This document shows positions 22,869 to 33,894 of a stretch of DNA of 64,000 bases, piece by piece. The stretch comes from Phylloscopus collybita. Taxonomy: Eukaryota > Chordata > Aves > Passeriformes > Phylloscopidae. Below the pieces are notes generated by a model. It was given only the letters and a program-made list of their open reading frames with translations, had not been told where the DNA came from and did no database searches. The number at the start of each line of letters is the position of its first letter. Position 1 is the stretch's first letter. The stretch is from contig JAJNNQ010000003.1 of NCBI GenBank assembly GCA_027886175.1, forward strand, positions 22,671,501-22,735,500, given 5' to 3'. A program made the translations under genes and the position numbers.

Positions 22869-25800
22869 CCAGCTAACTGTTCTCTGCACCATGGTAAATT
22901 CATCTTGATTCATATTGATAGAGTGAAACATAACATGCCTCCAATTAAACTCACTACTAGCTTAAGGGACACCTCTCTTATCCTTCAGCCAATAGTGACA
23001 AACAGAATACTCACAGCTCCACATCTGTATCTCAGCCCTCTTATTTCAGTAAGTTTTTATCAGAAGACAGCAATGGTTATGGAAACCCATCTTTGCCTGC
23101 TGGAGTTTAATTTTAACACCTCCTAAAATTTACAAAGGCACTTCCACCAGCCTGTCTGAACCATCCCAGGCCCAGCTGTTCAGTACAGGAGCTTGCCAGC
23201 TGTCTGTAAAGAGCAGCACATCTTTGTGTTACTGCATAAACAAAGCGACATCGATTTCTCTGAACATCGGTACAAGTCACCAGATTTTATTTCAGCAGGG
23301 CTCAGAGCAGCAGCAAAATGACAGCTGCCACTGCTGTTGTGAAAAAGCACTCCAAAGGGAAAATGATGCCTTGGTTTCAGGCACTGTAGGTGCACACAGT
23401 TTCCTTCTCAGCAATCCAGCCCTTTCAGGTTCTGTTAGGCTAAGTCTAAGCACTCTCCCCTGTACAAGCAAAAAAAGGATTTGGATTTGGAGGTGCAGCA
23501 TGCTGCAAGATCAGGCTGCAGGCAGAGACGTCTTTGTGCAAAGAATAAATTCTCATTAACCCACTCTTGGGGTTTTGTTTGTTTGTTTAAGCCCGACATT
23601 TATTAGGTATGAAAAGGTATGTGTTTGTGCTGAAGGTGTACCAGCGGTGTAAGGAACTTCAAAACACATACAATTCTTTGACAAGTGAAAGGAGCAGGGA
23701 GGCATTTCAGCCCCTGGGATCTCACTTGCTGAATTTGACTGCAGGAAGCTCCCGTGTTTTGACCTTGCTGCCCAGCCTTCCAGGTTGCTGTCAGAGGGAA
23801 GCAATGCTTTCCCCAGCCCAGGCATTCCTGCACACCCTCTCCATGTGCCACTGTGGGACACAGTCAGTCCATCCCCACACAGCTTTGGATCCCAGCACAC
23901 AGGAGACTTATCTGCAGCTGGAGGCTACAGAATAAACTTTCTCCCAGGTGTGGGCATTTTTTTCCTAGGGAACCCTGATTGAATTTTTCTGTCCTTCTAG
24001 GAAGGGCCTGAGATGGACAGGGGAGCCAAGCCATGGCTGTAAAAATGGGAGAAGTCTCCAGGTCCTGGCCACAGTGATGCTGTGTCTGCTCAGCAGCAGG
24101 GCTGAGGGGAGAGAGCTGGGCTAGAGCAGAAATGAGGATTTCACCAGCCCCAAGACACAACACAGCTTCCCTCCCCTTTTCCCTCCTGACCAGCCAGAAA
24201 GGCAGACATTTAATATCCAGGCTCATTACTCGTCCTAATGAAATGTCAGCAGCAAACACACAGGTGTTTAAGTGCTGCTGGAATGCCTGCAGATGCCAGC
24301 AATCCCTCAGGCAGGGAATCATCCCAGTCAACAGCCTTAAAAAGGTCACAAAGGCAGTGCAAGGTCCTAGGAGACCTCTGACCTTCATTTGCCTCGCTGA
24401 AGGAGCTTTAGCTCTTCCTCCCTTTGCTTTCCCAAGCCCCCGGTGCATTCTGTGCTCTCCCCTCAGCCCTCTCTGGCTGTGCAGCTTCTCAAGGGCTCTT
24501 CTGCCTCTTTCCAAACAAGTGCAAATGTGTGACCTAAGGGAGCCCTGACCGGGGCTCAACAAAGGCAAGTTCCAAACAGCTCCACGGCCCCTGAATGGAG
24601 ATGCAGCTCTGCCTCCTCCCTCTCCTGCTCTCCCCAGAGGGGCTGAGACATTCATCTGCATTACAAGCCCCGAGCTGGCTGAAAGCATCCTTCCTCCCAG
24701 CGCAGGGCAGGGCTGTGATTTACGGCTGTGCTGGCTCTGGGCTGGGAGGCACAGAGCTGGCTGCAGGCACTGAAACCCGACAGGAACTCGCTGACAGCAA
24801 TCCAGTGGGAAAGGACGCACCAAAACCAGGAATAGAAAAAGGGCAAACAAAGAGGGCTCATTTAGGCAGGTTCCTTCCTCTCGCAGCTTTACAATTACAG
24901 ATATAAACGCTGCTAAATATTCTACCTACTTCAGATTTTTCCCCCCACCACATACCTTGGGTTTTCTCACCACTATCCTCACAAACACTGAAATTAGATC
25001 ATTTAACCTAAATTGATGTGTTCAGCATTGCTGCAATACAAGTAAAGACAATTCCAACACAGCATTAAAAATATGTCACCTTCACTGTAGCATTGTACAG
25101 GAACTGACATGACTTCTTATTTTGCTTGTCCATGGAAGGGAATCTGTTATTTTCTTTGTTAAAGTTTTTTTTTTTCACTGGATGGAAATAATTACAAGTG
25201 GAATAATTACAAGCCTTTCCTGAAAAGGGGAACGGGGGTAGGGAAAGGACAAAATTTCTGCACAGTTGTTTTATTTTTCTCCTGCTCTAAGTCACACACC
25301 TAAAAAAGCCCACAGGTATTTGGACAGCTGGAGGCTGCCATTGCAAGTGTGCAGCGTTGTTAGAAAGCAGGACAAAAAGGAAGGGAAAATAGAAAGCAAC
25401 ATTTTCAACAGAGCAGCCAAAGCCACAGGAGGTTTTTGGTTCTGGCATCAGCTGCAAGCACACAAGTTTTTGGCAAGTCCCATCCTGTTCCTTGGTTGCT
25501 GCAGAATCCCTCCACCTTTTGGCACAACTGGCAGCATCTGAGCAGAGCTAGACCAGAAAGAATACAGCAGGGCAGAGGAAGGGCTTGTTAACCTGCACTT
25601 ACCCAACTTGGCTCCAATAAATTCTCTGTAAAAACCACATTAAAATGTAACCACTAGCTGACAGATTTGCTGTTTACTTAAACAACACCTGCAGCTCTGT
25701 CTTGGACTCTTAGAGAAAATACTGATGATGAAGTTATGGATTTCAGTTTCTGCTCATTTATGTCTGACTGAAAAGTTCTCTAGGTGTCTTCACAGTGTTT

Positions 25801-26546
25801 GAGCTCACCTAAAAAGTGAGATGAGGAATCACAGTGGCTTATGAAACCAGCTGACCTTTTTCCAAATAGAGGGAAGCCAATGCCTATAGACTCACAAATT
25901 TTGTGCTCACTAGGCACAAGGATCAAGTGCTCATTCTGGAATAAGCACACAAGAAAACCTGCAGAAGAAGAGTTTATGGAAAGACTGTGATAAAGGCATT
26001 TAAAAACATATATGTCAATAAAACCCCTTTGGGTTCACATGGGCTTGGGTTCTTTGTTCAAGCTTTTGCTTGGAATTTTTTTACCTCATTCATGGTGCAC
26101 AGTAAAGCAACCTGCTTCTTTCCATACAAAACATTCCCTGGGTCTACTTCAAGTTGTCTTGCCTTTGGACTTCCCCTTTTCTTCACCCTCTTCTCCTACC
26201 AAAGAGCCTCGTGTCAAAGACACTGTGAAATCCTCACTGACACTTCCTACTTCTCCTTTCCCACAGCCAGAATAACCCTGCTGCTGCTGGAGCCAGGATC
26301 TAAAGTAAAAAATTCCCTGCCAAACTTGGAAACACGGGATGAATGCTGAGGGACTGCTCCACACTCAGACCCGTCTCCGAGTTCCCTGGAGCTCTGGAGG
26401 ACAAACATTGCACTGTGCTCCTACCCACCTGTCCCCAGAGCAGACCAGGCTGATGGGATGAGGAGCAGCAGTCTGTCCTGGAATGGGCAGAGATCAGGAT
26501 CACAGAACACACTTTTGTTTTGTCCTCGCTGTGGTGCAGACACCAG
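22869..26546. other. Unique DNA including the longest open frame of the window
   Basis: The minus strand is open for 328 codons between 24850 and 23864, in a locally GC-richer patch. Its product is rich in Arg, Gly, Ser, Leu and Pro and has no recognisable domain. A shorter open frame runs opposite it. I regard it as probable chance. The rest shows nothing recognisable. Confidence 0.45.
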
Positions 26547-26900
26547 GAAATTCAAGTCACCCTCCTGCAGCTCACACACCTGAGCTGCCCAGGTATGAGC
26601 ACTCCCTCTGCTCCAGCTGCCCAGCACACACAGAGGGTCTGCAGGCTGTGAAACTGATATTTACACAAATAAATAAATACATAAATGAATTCTCACAGGC
26701 ATGCTCATATTTTTGAAAACTGAAATTCAAGTAGCTCTCCTGCAGCTCACACACCTGAGCTGCCCAGGTGTGAGCACTCTCTCTGCTCCAGCTGCCCAGC
26801 ACACACAGAGGGTCTGCAAGGCTGTGAAACTGATATTTATAGAAAAAAAAAAAATAAAAATGAATGAATGCTCACAGGCATGCTCACAATTTTGCAAATT
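26547..26900 (+). repeat. Tandem duplication, two units of about 175-179 bp
   Basis: Unit 1 runs 26547-26721 and unit 2 runs 26722-26900. Both begin GAAATTCAAGT and contain CTCCTGCAGCTCACACACCT, the block CAGCACACACAGAGGGTCTG and an A/T-rich stretch ending CTCACAGGCATGCTCA. After unit 2 the start of a third copy (GAAAT) is visible. Differences are mainly substitutions and the A/T-rich stretch, which is AAATAAATAAATA in unit 1 and A12 plus TAAAAATG in unit 2. Confidence 0.92.
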
Positions 26901-28503
26901 GAAATCTATTTGGGCAACTGCTCAAAGAACAACTGAGGATTATAGTAAAACCACTCCTGTAATGCCAGGGCTCCCACTCACATGACCCCTATGACAACTT
27001 AATTAACAGTTTAGTTACTCGGGTCAGGCTGTTCTACTCTCTTCACAAGACCTACATCAGGACTCAACCATGCACATGGCTGCTGGGCACAGGATTTCCC
27101 CAGTAAATGGGGGTGTCAGAACTGTTTTAAAATTCTCCCCTCCTCTCCTATTAATTCTCTCTACAACTCCTTTTTCCCCTTTTAATTTCATCACCGTAGT
27201 CGTTCACTGGCAGGCAGAAGTTGGCTCAGTAAATTACTCTCAGCTCAAACTACTAAGCTTTCAAATAAAAATGTGAGTAAATTCCACATCAGCCCTGAAA
27301 TTCCCTCGAGTTTATGAGAGGTCAGGGCAGCATCAGGCAAAGAAGGGAAGAAAAAGGTTTACACATTCCTGGCTAAGAATACTCTTTCCCTTCCTCCTTC
27401 CAGCCCCCAGCACTGAAAAAATCTCTGTATTTCAGGAGCAGAGGTAGGAGAATAGTTGGAAGTTGGACAGTGATGAGAACTGTGCTTTGAAAATCCAGTC
27501 TGGCCCTTCTTACCTCTTTTGGAAACAGGAACACAAGGTGACAAAGGACAGTGAGCAGAAACACTGGGCAGTTAAGTTCCCAGACTATACTGCACAGTTA
27601 AGCCATTTCATATGCAAGCAAAGCACCAGAAATAGGTTAAGTGCATAAAGAGGAAGTTTTTGCTTCTCTAGTGAGCTGCTTTTCTTTTTTAATATCAGTA
27701 TGAGGAGCGTAACAAATTATCTGTTCCCTCTGTTTGCTTTCATTTCAGATATTCACACAGTTCAGTGTGCCGTTCACCAATCTCTGACATGAAATGGTAA
27801 ATGCATTTCTACAGCAGAGAGTAGCAGGTGGCTGTGTTGAGATGTGCAGACTGCAGAGATAGGCAAAGTTGATTTTTCACATCTGAGGTTTCACACTAAT
27901 GAAGAAAACAGGAAGTGGTTACCTACAGCTGAAGCCAGAGCAGAAATCCATTACAAGGTGAAAAGTTTGAGTTCCTAAAGATCTCTCAGACCATTTTTGT
28001 ACTTTCTGTAATTCTACAAAAGGCACCAAAGTGAAGACCATGAGCAGTGCTGACAGTTTGGGAGCATTTAGCTCCTGTGGGCCTAACGATCACTTATCTG
28101 TTTCCATTGCTGTTTTGTCTTTTAAACAGACAGCATGGGCAGGTGGAGAAAACACAGATCTAAACCATGGCTTTGATCACCACCAGCTTCTTCCATAGCA
28201 CTGTGCAAGCCACATAATTTGGGAAGTCTGCAGGGCTTGTGCCACAGCTCACCATTTATACAGCATCCAGCAAGACCCTGCTGCCATGTGCAGCTCCCCA
28301 TCAACCCAAGGAACAACCTCCCCGAAAATGCAGCTTGGGATTCACTGCTCTACAATAAATACCCCAGTGCCACAGCTCCTGAGCCAGCTCAGCCAGTGCT
28401 GGTGAGTCTGAGGTAGGGATGTGCTGCAGGACTCTTGGCCCAACTCATGTTCTTCCCTCACTAAGATTTTGTTTCTTGGCCTGAGGCTGCCTCTAACAGA
28501 AGT
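26901..28503. other. Unique non-coding DNA, nothing recognised
   Basis: AT-rich single-copy sequence with no recognisable gene, repeat or motif. Confidence 0.45.
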
Positions 28504-28660
28504 CTCCTCCTTCTCCTTCTCCTTCTCCTTCTCCTTCTCCTTCTCCTTCTCCTTCTCCTTCTCCTTCTCCTTCTCCTTCTCCTTCTCCTTCTCCTTCTCC
28601 TTCTCCTTCTCCTTCTCCTTCTCCTTCTCCTTCTCCTTCTCCTTCTCCTTCTCCTTCTCC
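28504..28660 (+). repeat. CTCCTT hexanucleotide microsatellite, about 26 copies
   Basis: A very regular CTCCTT array, with GAAGGA-type purines on the minus strand, about 156 bp long and with no interruption that I could see. The strict purine/pyrimidine asymmetry and mirror symmetry favour triplex (H-DNA) structure. Open frames read as Glu-Lys or Ser-Phe repeats and are not genes. Confidence 0.97.
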
Positions 28661-31104
28661 CTTTCTGTGGGCACCACGAAATCACACTTGCTAAAGCAAA
28701 ACCTCAAAACCTCATAAAAATGTTTTCAAGAATATCTTTCACCAGCATTTCACAAGTCCTCAGGCAAGCCCAGTTCAGCTCTGTCACAAAACATCCACTT
28801 CGTGCCTCACGTAAATCCCGACCGGACTTCGGATGGCACCACACCTCACATTCTGTGTATTTATTTATAACTTAGGAATTTAAAACTAATTTTCTCAGAG
28901 ACTCACAACAGGACTGAAAAAGCAGATCATGTGCAGGGGAAGCATATCCCTCATGGTCTTGTTCCCCCTCTCTTGGCACTTATTGAGGGATTCATATTCA
29001 TTTCCCTGGAAACACAATATTGACCTTGTTTCAACACGGTCAAAAATCCCCACACAGACTTGGCCATTGCTTTCATCCCAGTATCTGCAGCACTCTTCTC
29101 CCAGCTAATGGCACCTACTGAACAGATTGAAACATCAGACCAGGGGTCATTTTGAAAGTTGGCTCACACACTTTAGGAGCTCAAAGATACTCTGTTTTGG
29201 CATGAGACTTGTGATAGGAACTGAAATAGTATGGCCAGGAGCAAAAATTTAGGTATTAGGGAAAAGAGAGTAGAGAAGTGCTGTTAAACCCCATCTCTGC
29301 ACCCTGTTTCTTAATTCCTGCAGGAAAATTAGACTTTTAAAAAAGATATTGATGGTGATTTCTTGCACTGACAATTGGCACAACTCTTCAAACCTAAGGA
29401 AGGAAATAGTTATGGCCTGAATAAACAGGAAAGAAAGATTGACAAAGAATTTCAGATGACATTTCTATCAATTCTAGCCAGCAGGTGCTGCTCTGGCAAT
29501 AGGAAGTTAAGAGTTACAAAAGCTTCATAAAAACAACTGCACCACATGAAGACAAAGGGACATCACATGGATGCAGAAAAATGAACAATTAAAACTACAA
29601 CTGTTACATGGAGAAGAAAACCATAAATATTTCAGCCTTATAATTATTGATGCTGCATGCCACAGCTACATTCTGTTCTGTATCATTACACCCTCACTGG
29701 TTAATTTCACAAATAACATCCTATTAACAACATTGTTGACTTCAAACCATTGTTATCTCTTCTCCTCCCATTCTCTGATATTTGACACTGAAATTGTTCC
29801 AAGGACATTTGAAACATCAGGAACTAAGTAACAAAACAGCTTCTTGCCCCACTCCAGTGTAAAAAGCAGCCCAAACAGGCTGTAAGTAGAGCTGAGAAGG
29901 AGAAAGTCACGAAGGTTTTTAGATTATTTTTAAAAAAAACTATTTAACTGAATCATTGCTCAATATTTGCCCCACCCCCTTACTTCTGTAACCTCTCCTC
30001 TTTCTAAACCACTTCCAGTCCAGAGGGGAAACATAAGGGGCTTTCTAATCATGCAATATTTATGGACCTGGAGACCTGGGAGCCTTGAAAAGAAGGAAGA
30101 TTCATGCATAATACAGGGACAGGACTTGCTGTATGAAAGGACAAAAATACCACAATGGCAAAATGAACTGAGAGGCATAAAACCCATTAGAAAAAAACGC
30201 AACAAAACACGTCTCACAAGTTATGAATACTGAACAAGAACCAAATACCAGAACTACTAACCAGCCTACACTGGACAGAGTAATGACATTTCCTATTACA
30301 ATTTATTAGCTGATAAATGATCAAGCTAATTAAATTAACCTTTTCCCACCAGCAGTTAACTGAAAAGTTCCCTCCCCTCTTAAATTACAAGGAGATTAGA
30401 AAAAAACTAAAAAGTAATTTCAAGTCATTTATACAATGGAGGAGGAACTCTCAGTTCTTCAGTTTTGCATATAACATAAAACAGATCAATCACCAGGCCC
30501 TGCTATCTACCTCCAAATAATGAATGATATAGAACCTGATCCAGTCACTGCCAAAAAGCCAAAACAAAGGTGTTCACACCAGTCTTTCCCCTCCCTGAGT
30601 GGCTGTTTGCTCATTCTTTATCAGCACAATTCCAGTCTTACAATGAGAAGGTACACAAGCAACACTTTTTTTTGTTTTGACTCCAGCAAATGAGAAAATG
30701 ATAAATTTCAAACAGAACAGGGGCTGTTGCAGATGTCAGGAGTGTGTCCTACAGACAGACTGTAAAGCTGTGTTACAGGCCAACCACATGAAAAAAGAAC
30801 AGAAGAGAAGGTATCGTGCCTTCCTTTAGCAAGCTGAGAAACAGGGAAGGAAAACCTACTCCTTCTCTGCAGAAAAGGACGACCTTCACATCCCAAACTC
30901 CTTTTGTCTGCTGATTGTGGAGGTCCAAAAAGAAGAGGCTAAAGACTCACAAGGACATAAATCCCCACATGACCACAATATATGCAAAAAACCTCCTCAC
31001 TGTGTGAACCTGATGTCCTTCAACATTGCCTTAAAACAACCATTACAGTACCACACGTCTTTTCCTAAGCAGTTTTCAACTCTTCCAGGGTTTTATGGGA
31101 AAGG

Positions 31105-31132
31105 TTTCTAGAAAACCTAGGTTTTCTAGAAA
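31105..31132. repeat. Perfect 28-bp palindrome
   Basis: The left arm is TTTCTAGAAAACCT and the right arm is its exact reverse complement, with no spacer. The centre is CCTAGG, and each arm contains a TTCTAGAA palindrome of its own. The next flanking bases (G and A) do not pair. Each TTCnnGAA resembles a minimal heat-shock-factor unit. Confidence 0.9.
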
Positions 31133-32919
31133 AGCAGGTGTGGGATTTCACCTTTTCCACTCTGCACAATTTTCTTAAGCAGCTGCAAATGGACATAAGG
31201 GCTTTTTACTTTTTTTTAAGCTATATTCAAGCCTGTTCAAACCTGGGTCTTTCAGAGCCCCCTTAGAAAGAGGCCATGGCACACAGAGGAGCTGAGAAAG
31301 CAAAGGCTGAAAGAGCCCTTATGGCAAGGTTTTCCAGAGATTCATCACTGCAGATGCAAGGGGAAATTGCAGAGTCCCCAGTTGTGGTTCCTTCCTTCAG
31401 AGGACTGCTGACTGCTCCCCATGGTTCTTGCTGAGCTCCATGTGGCTTTACTAGAGGGCAAGGAAGTACAAACAGTGTTCATAAAACACCCTGTCACCAG
31501 CCCTGGGCAGAGGGAGCAGGCAGAGTGGGGTTTTTTTCTGCTTTGTTCTTGCTTTTTTTCCAGCTCTGAAGCAGCATTGAGAATATGAAGGGAACGCTGT
31601 CATTTCAACTTTCTCTGAGAAATAAAATTAGAATGTGCCCTTCAACTCTCTTTGAAAAGCATCTGAGTTCAAGAAACTCTTTTATCAGGATTGGAGGTGA
31701 GGCTGAAAGCAAATGGTCTCTCTTAGCTGGTAAAAAAAAATGCATTCCATTTCTCAACCTCCCCACCCCCTGGGCCAAGAGTTTCATGCATATTTGACAT
31801 GTTTTTCATCTAGACAGCAATACAGCATTTCTACCCACTTTCTTTCTTCTTTTAAGTGACACAAGTGCACTTTCTTTCTGAAAGCATTTTCTTTCTGAAA
31901 TTTATTTTTTTCAATTGTACCTGAATACTTTGGGATTTTTATCTTGACTTCACATGTTTTAATTTGTTTAAAAAAAAGGAAAAATAAAAAATGAGGTACA
32001 TGAGGTACATATTATGAACAAAAGCTGCTTGCAGTAAACTAGGAAGTGCTTATGGGGTTGTTATTTCCTACTTAGGATTGTCATTGCTATTACAGTAGAA
32101 CCTAGAGGTTTTTAAGGAAGATCTGCCATTCTACCACGTTAGGACATGCACAAAGCAAAGGCTCATCCTGGCCCGAGGCACCTACAGTACTTATAAAAAT
32201 CCCAAAAGAAACAAAAGGTGAGAGTGAACAGACACATGCTGGCAAGAAAAACACAGAAAGAGGGTGAAGTTGCTTGCCCAGTGCTATGAAAAGTCAAGGG
32301 AAGAGAGATGGAATAAAATGCAATGTGCATGACTCTGAACTTGTGCTGTGATTTCAAACAACCTTAATTGGTGTCCTGGTTACAACCTTGGGGATACAGT
32401 ACAAAAAGTTCCCTCTAACAAATCTGTAATGCAATAAATAAAACTCCTTAATACCTGCAATTACCCACAGATCAACTGTAGCAGATTTTTGCAGCATTTA
32501 ATAATTTCAATACTTCTGAATTTTTGGGTAAAAAAGTATTTGGAGAAATTCAAGCAATTTAGACTCAAAAGAATTCCCTGACCTAAGAGAAGCAAATGCT
32601 GACTTCCAGATGCTTTTCCCCAGTTCAGAAAATGTATGCATTAATTATAAAAACATTGTATTTTTATTTTCCTTTTAAAAGTTAGAATGTTTGGGTTGTG
32701 CTTGCAATGATTGCTGTTGGTCAGTGAACAGCAAGGTTAAGTTACAGCATATGTTTTAACAACAGCAAACACTGATCTAACTGCAATGAAAGCAACTGCA
32801 TTAAATGCTTAGAAAAGGGTAAAACAGGTAGAAAAATGCTTGTTTGATAATTTCCATGGCAATGTTTGTTTTCAAATTGTCATCTTGTCTTTTGCCTAAA
32901 GTTAAAAAAGTTAAATTCT

Positions 32920-32957
32920 CAGTTTCAATGCAAGAATGCAGTTTCAATGCAAGAATG
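32920..32957 (+). repeat. Perfect 2 x 19-bp tandem repeat
   Basis: CAGTTTCAATGCAAGAATG occurs twice with no spacer. It is a simple local duplication. Confidence 0.9.
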
Positions 32958-33428
32958 TTTTCAGTATCCCTTTTTATTTCTCCCCTAAACAAATGTGTAC
33001 TTTTCTATAATATTTGTGTAGAAATTGACAGAAACATGGAAGTAACAATGTGTTATTCAAGACGTGTTTAATCTTAACCAAGACTGGTGGTCCAGAAGTT
33101 ACCAAGTGCCTGTGAATGCAGAGGTCACCTCCTCCTCTTCAGCTACTCTTTTTACCCTCCATTGCCACAGCTGAGGGCAACTGCTTAAAAATCACTGAGG
33201 GAAAAGCAGCACACTACATTTTAACACAGATTCAAAGAAGGCATCTAGAATTACTATTTACCCTGCCCATCCCCCAAATTTTAGGATAAAAACTGACTGA
33301 AAGTGTAACTCCACCTAATAATGTAGCTTCCCATAGACATTCAAATGAAACAGTAACCCAGGACTGAAGAAATGAAGTACAGAAGTCAAAAAAACAAATG
33401 ATATCCCTTGAAAATGTATTCCCCAAAC

Positions 33429-33888
33429 TGTAGGAGAAGGGAATACAGGTGGCCTCGCCCCTGATGAGTCACACCTATATCCAACAAAGGCAAGTGTGAT
33501 AAAAGGGAGGGGTTAGCTGGTAAGGGGGGATTGCAAAGGAACCTTGAGAAGTACAAAGGAGAGACTCATGAAGATGGTGGGTCCTGGGGAGAGAGAATCC
33601 CTGCAGTGAGGTCAGTCTGGGTCTGCAGTCAGAGCCTGTTGTTGGAACCTGCAGTCACAGTCTGGCTGGGTAAAAGCTGCAGTCACAGTCTGCAAACTGA
33701 TCCCTGCAGTCAGAGGCTGCAAGGGAAACCCACAGGAGGAGCTTGCTGCAGCCAGAGTCAGTGAATGGTCACAGTCAGGCTGGCTGAGCTGTAAGGAGGA
33801 ATAAACCAGGACCTTTTTTATGCTGTAATAAGCAAGGAGTCTGTGTCTCGACTCATTCCTACCCTTCAGCAAGAGGGCTGCTGCAACA
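33429..33888 (+). mobile_element. Solo LTR, family 2 (ERV2/ERVK-like), direct copy
   Basis: It starts TGTAGGAGAAGGGAATACAG and ends GGGCTGCTGCAACA, with a poly-A signal AATAAA at 33800-33805. The 6-bp flanks CCAAAC (33423-33428) and CCCAAC (33889-33894) match at 5 of 6 positions. The homologous copy at 3960-4514 is inverted. The putative U3 carries CTGCAGTCA-type motifs at 33623, 33649, 33677 and 33703, spaced 26-28 bp, a degenerate tandem repeat of the kind often found as LTR enhancers. There is no internal region. Confidence 0.82.
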
Positions 33889-33894
33889 CCCAAC

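Larger units (their letters stand above)
28661..33422. other. Unique AT-rich non-coding DNA with small repeats
   Basis: No gene was recognised. It contains the 28-bp palindrome at 31105-31132, a doubled GAGGTACAT near 31990-32010, and a perfect 2 x 19-bp direct repeat at 32920-32957. Confidence 0.5.

Noticed and set aside
22610..23126. Open frames of up to 159 codons over the A/C-rich block
   Set aside because: They are compositional artefacts of low-complexity DNA.
28342..28717. Open frames over the CTCCTT array (Glu-Lys, Ser-Phe or Arg repeats)
   Set aside because: They are the three-frame translation of a hexanucleotide microsatellite, with no unique coding sequence around them.
33429..33888. 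Possible tRNA or structured RNA from the CTGCAGTCA repeats
   Set aside because: The repeats are degenerate LTR U3 motifs with no cloverleaf or T-loop sequence.
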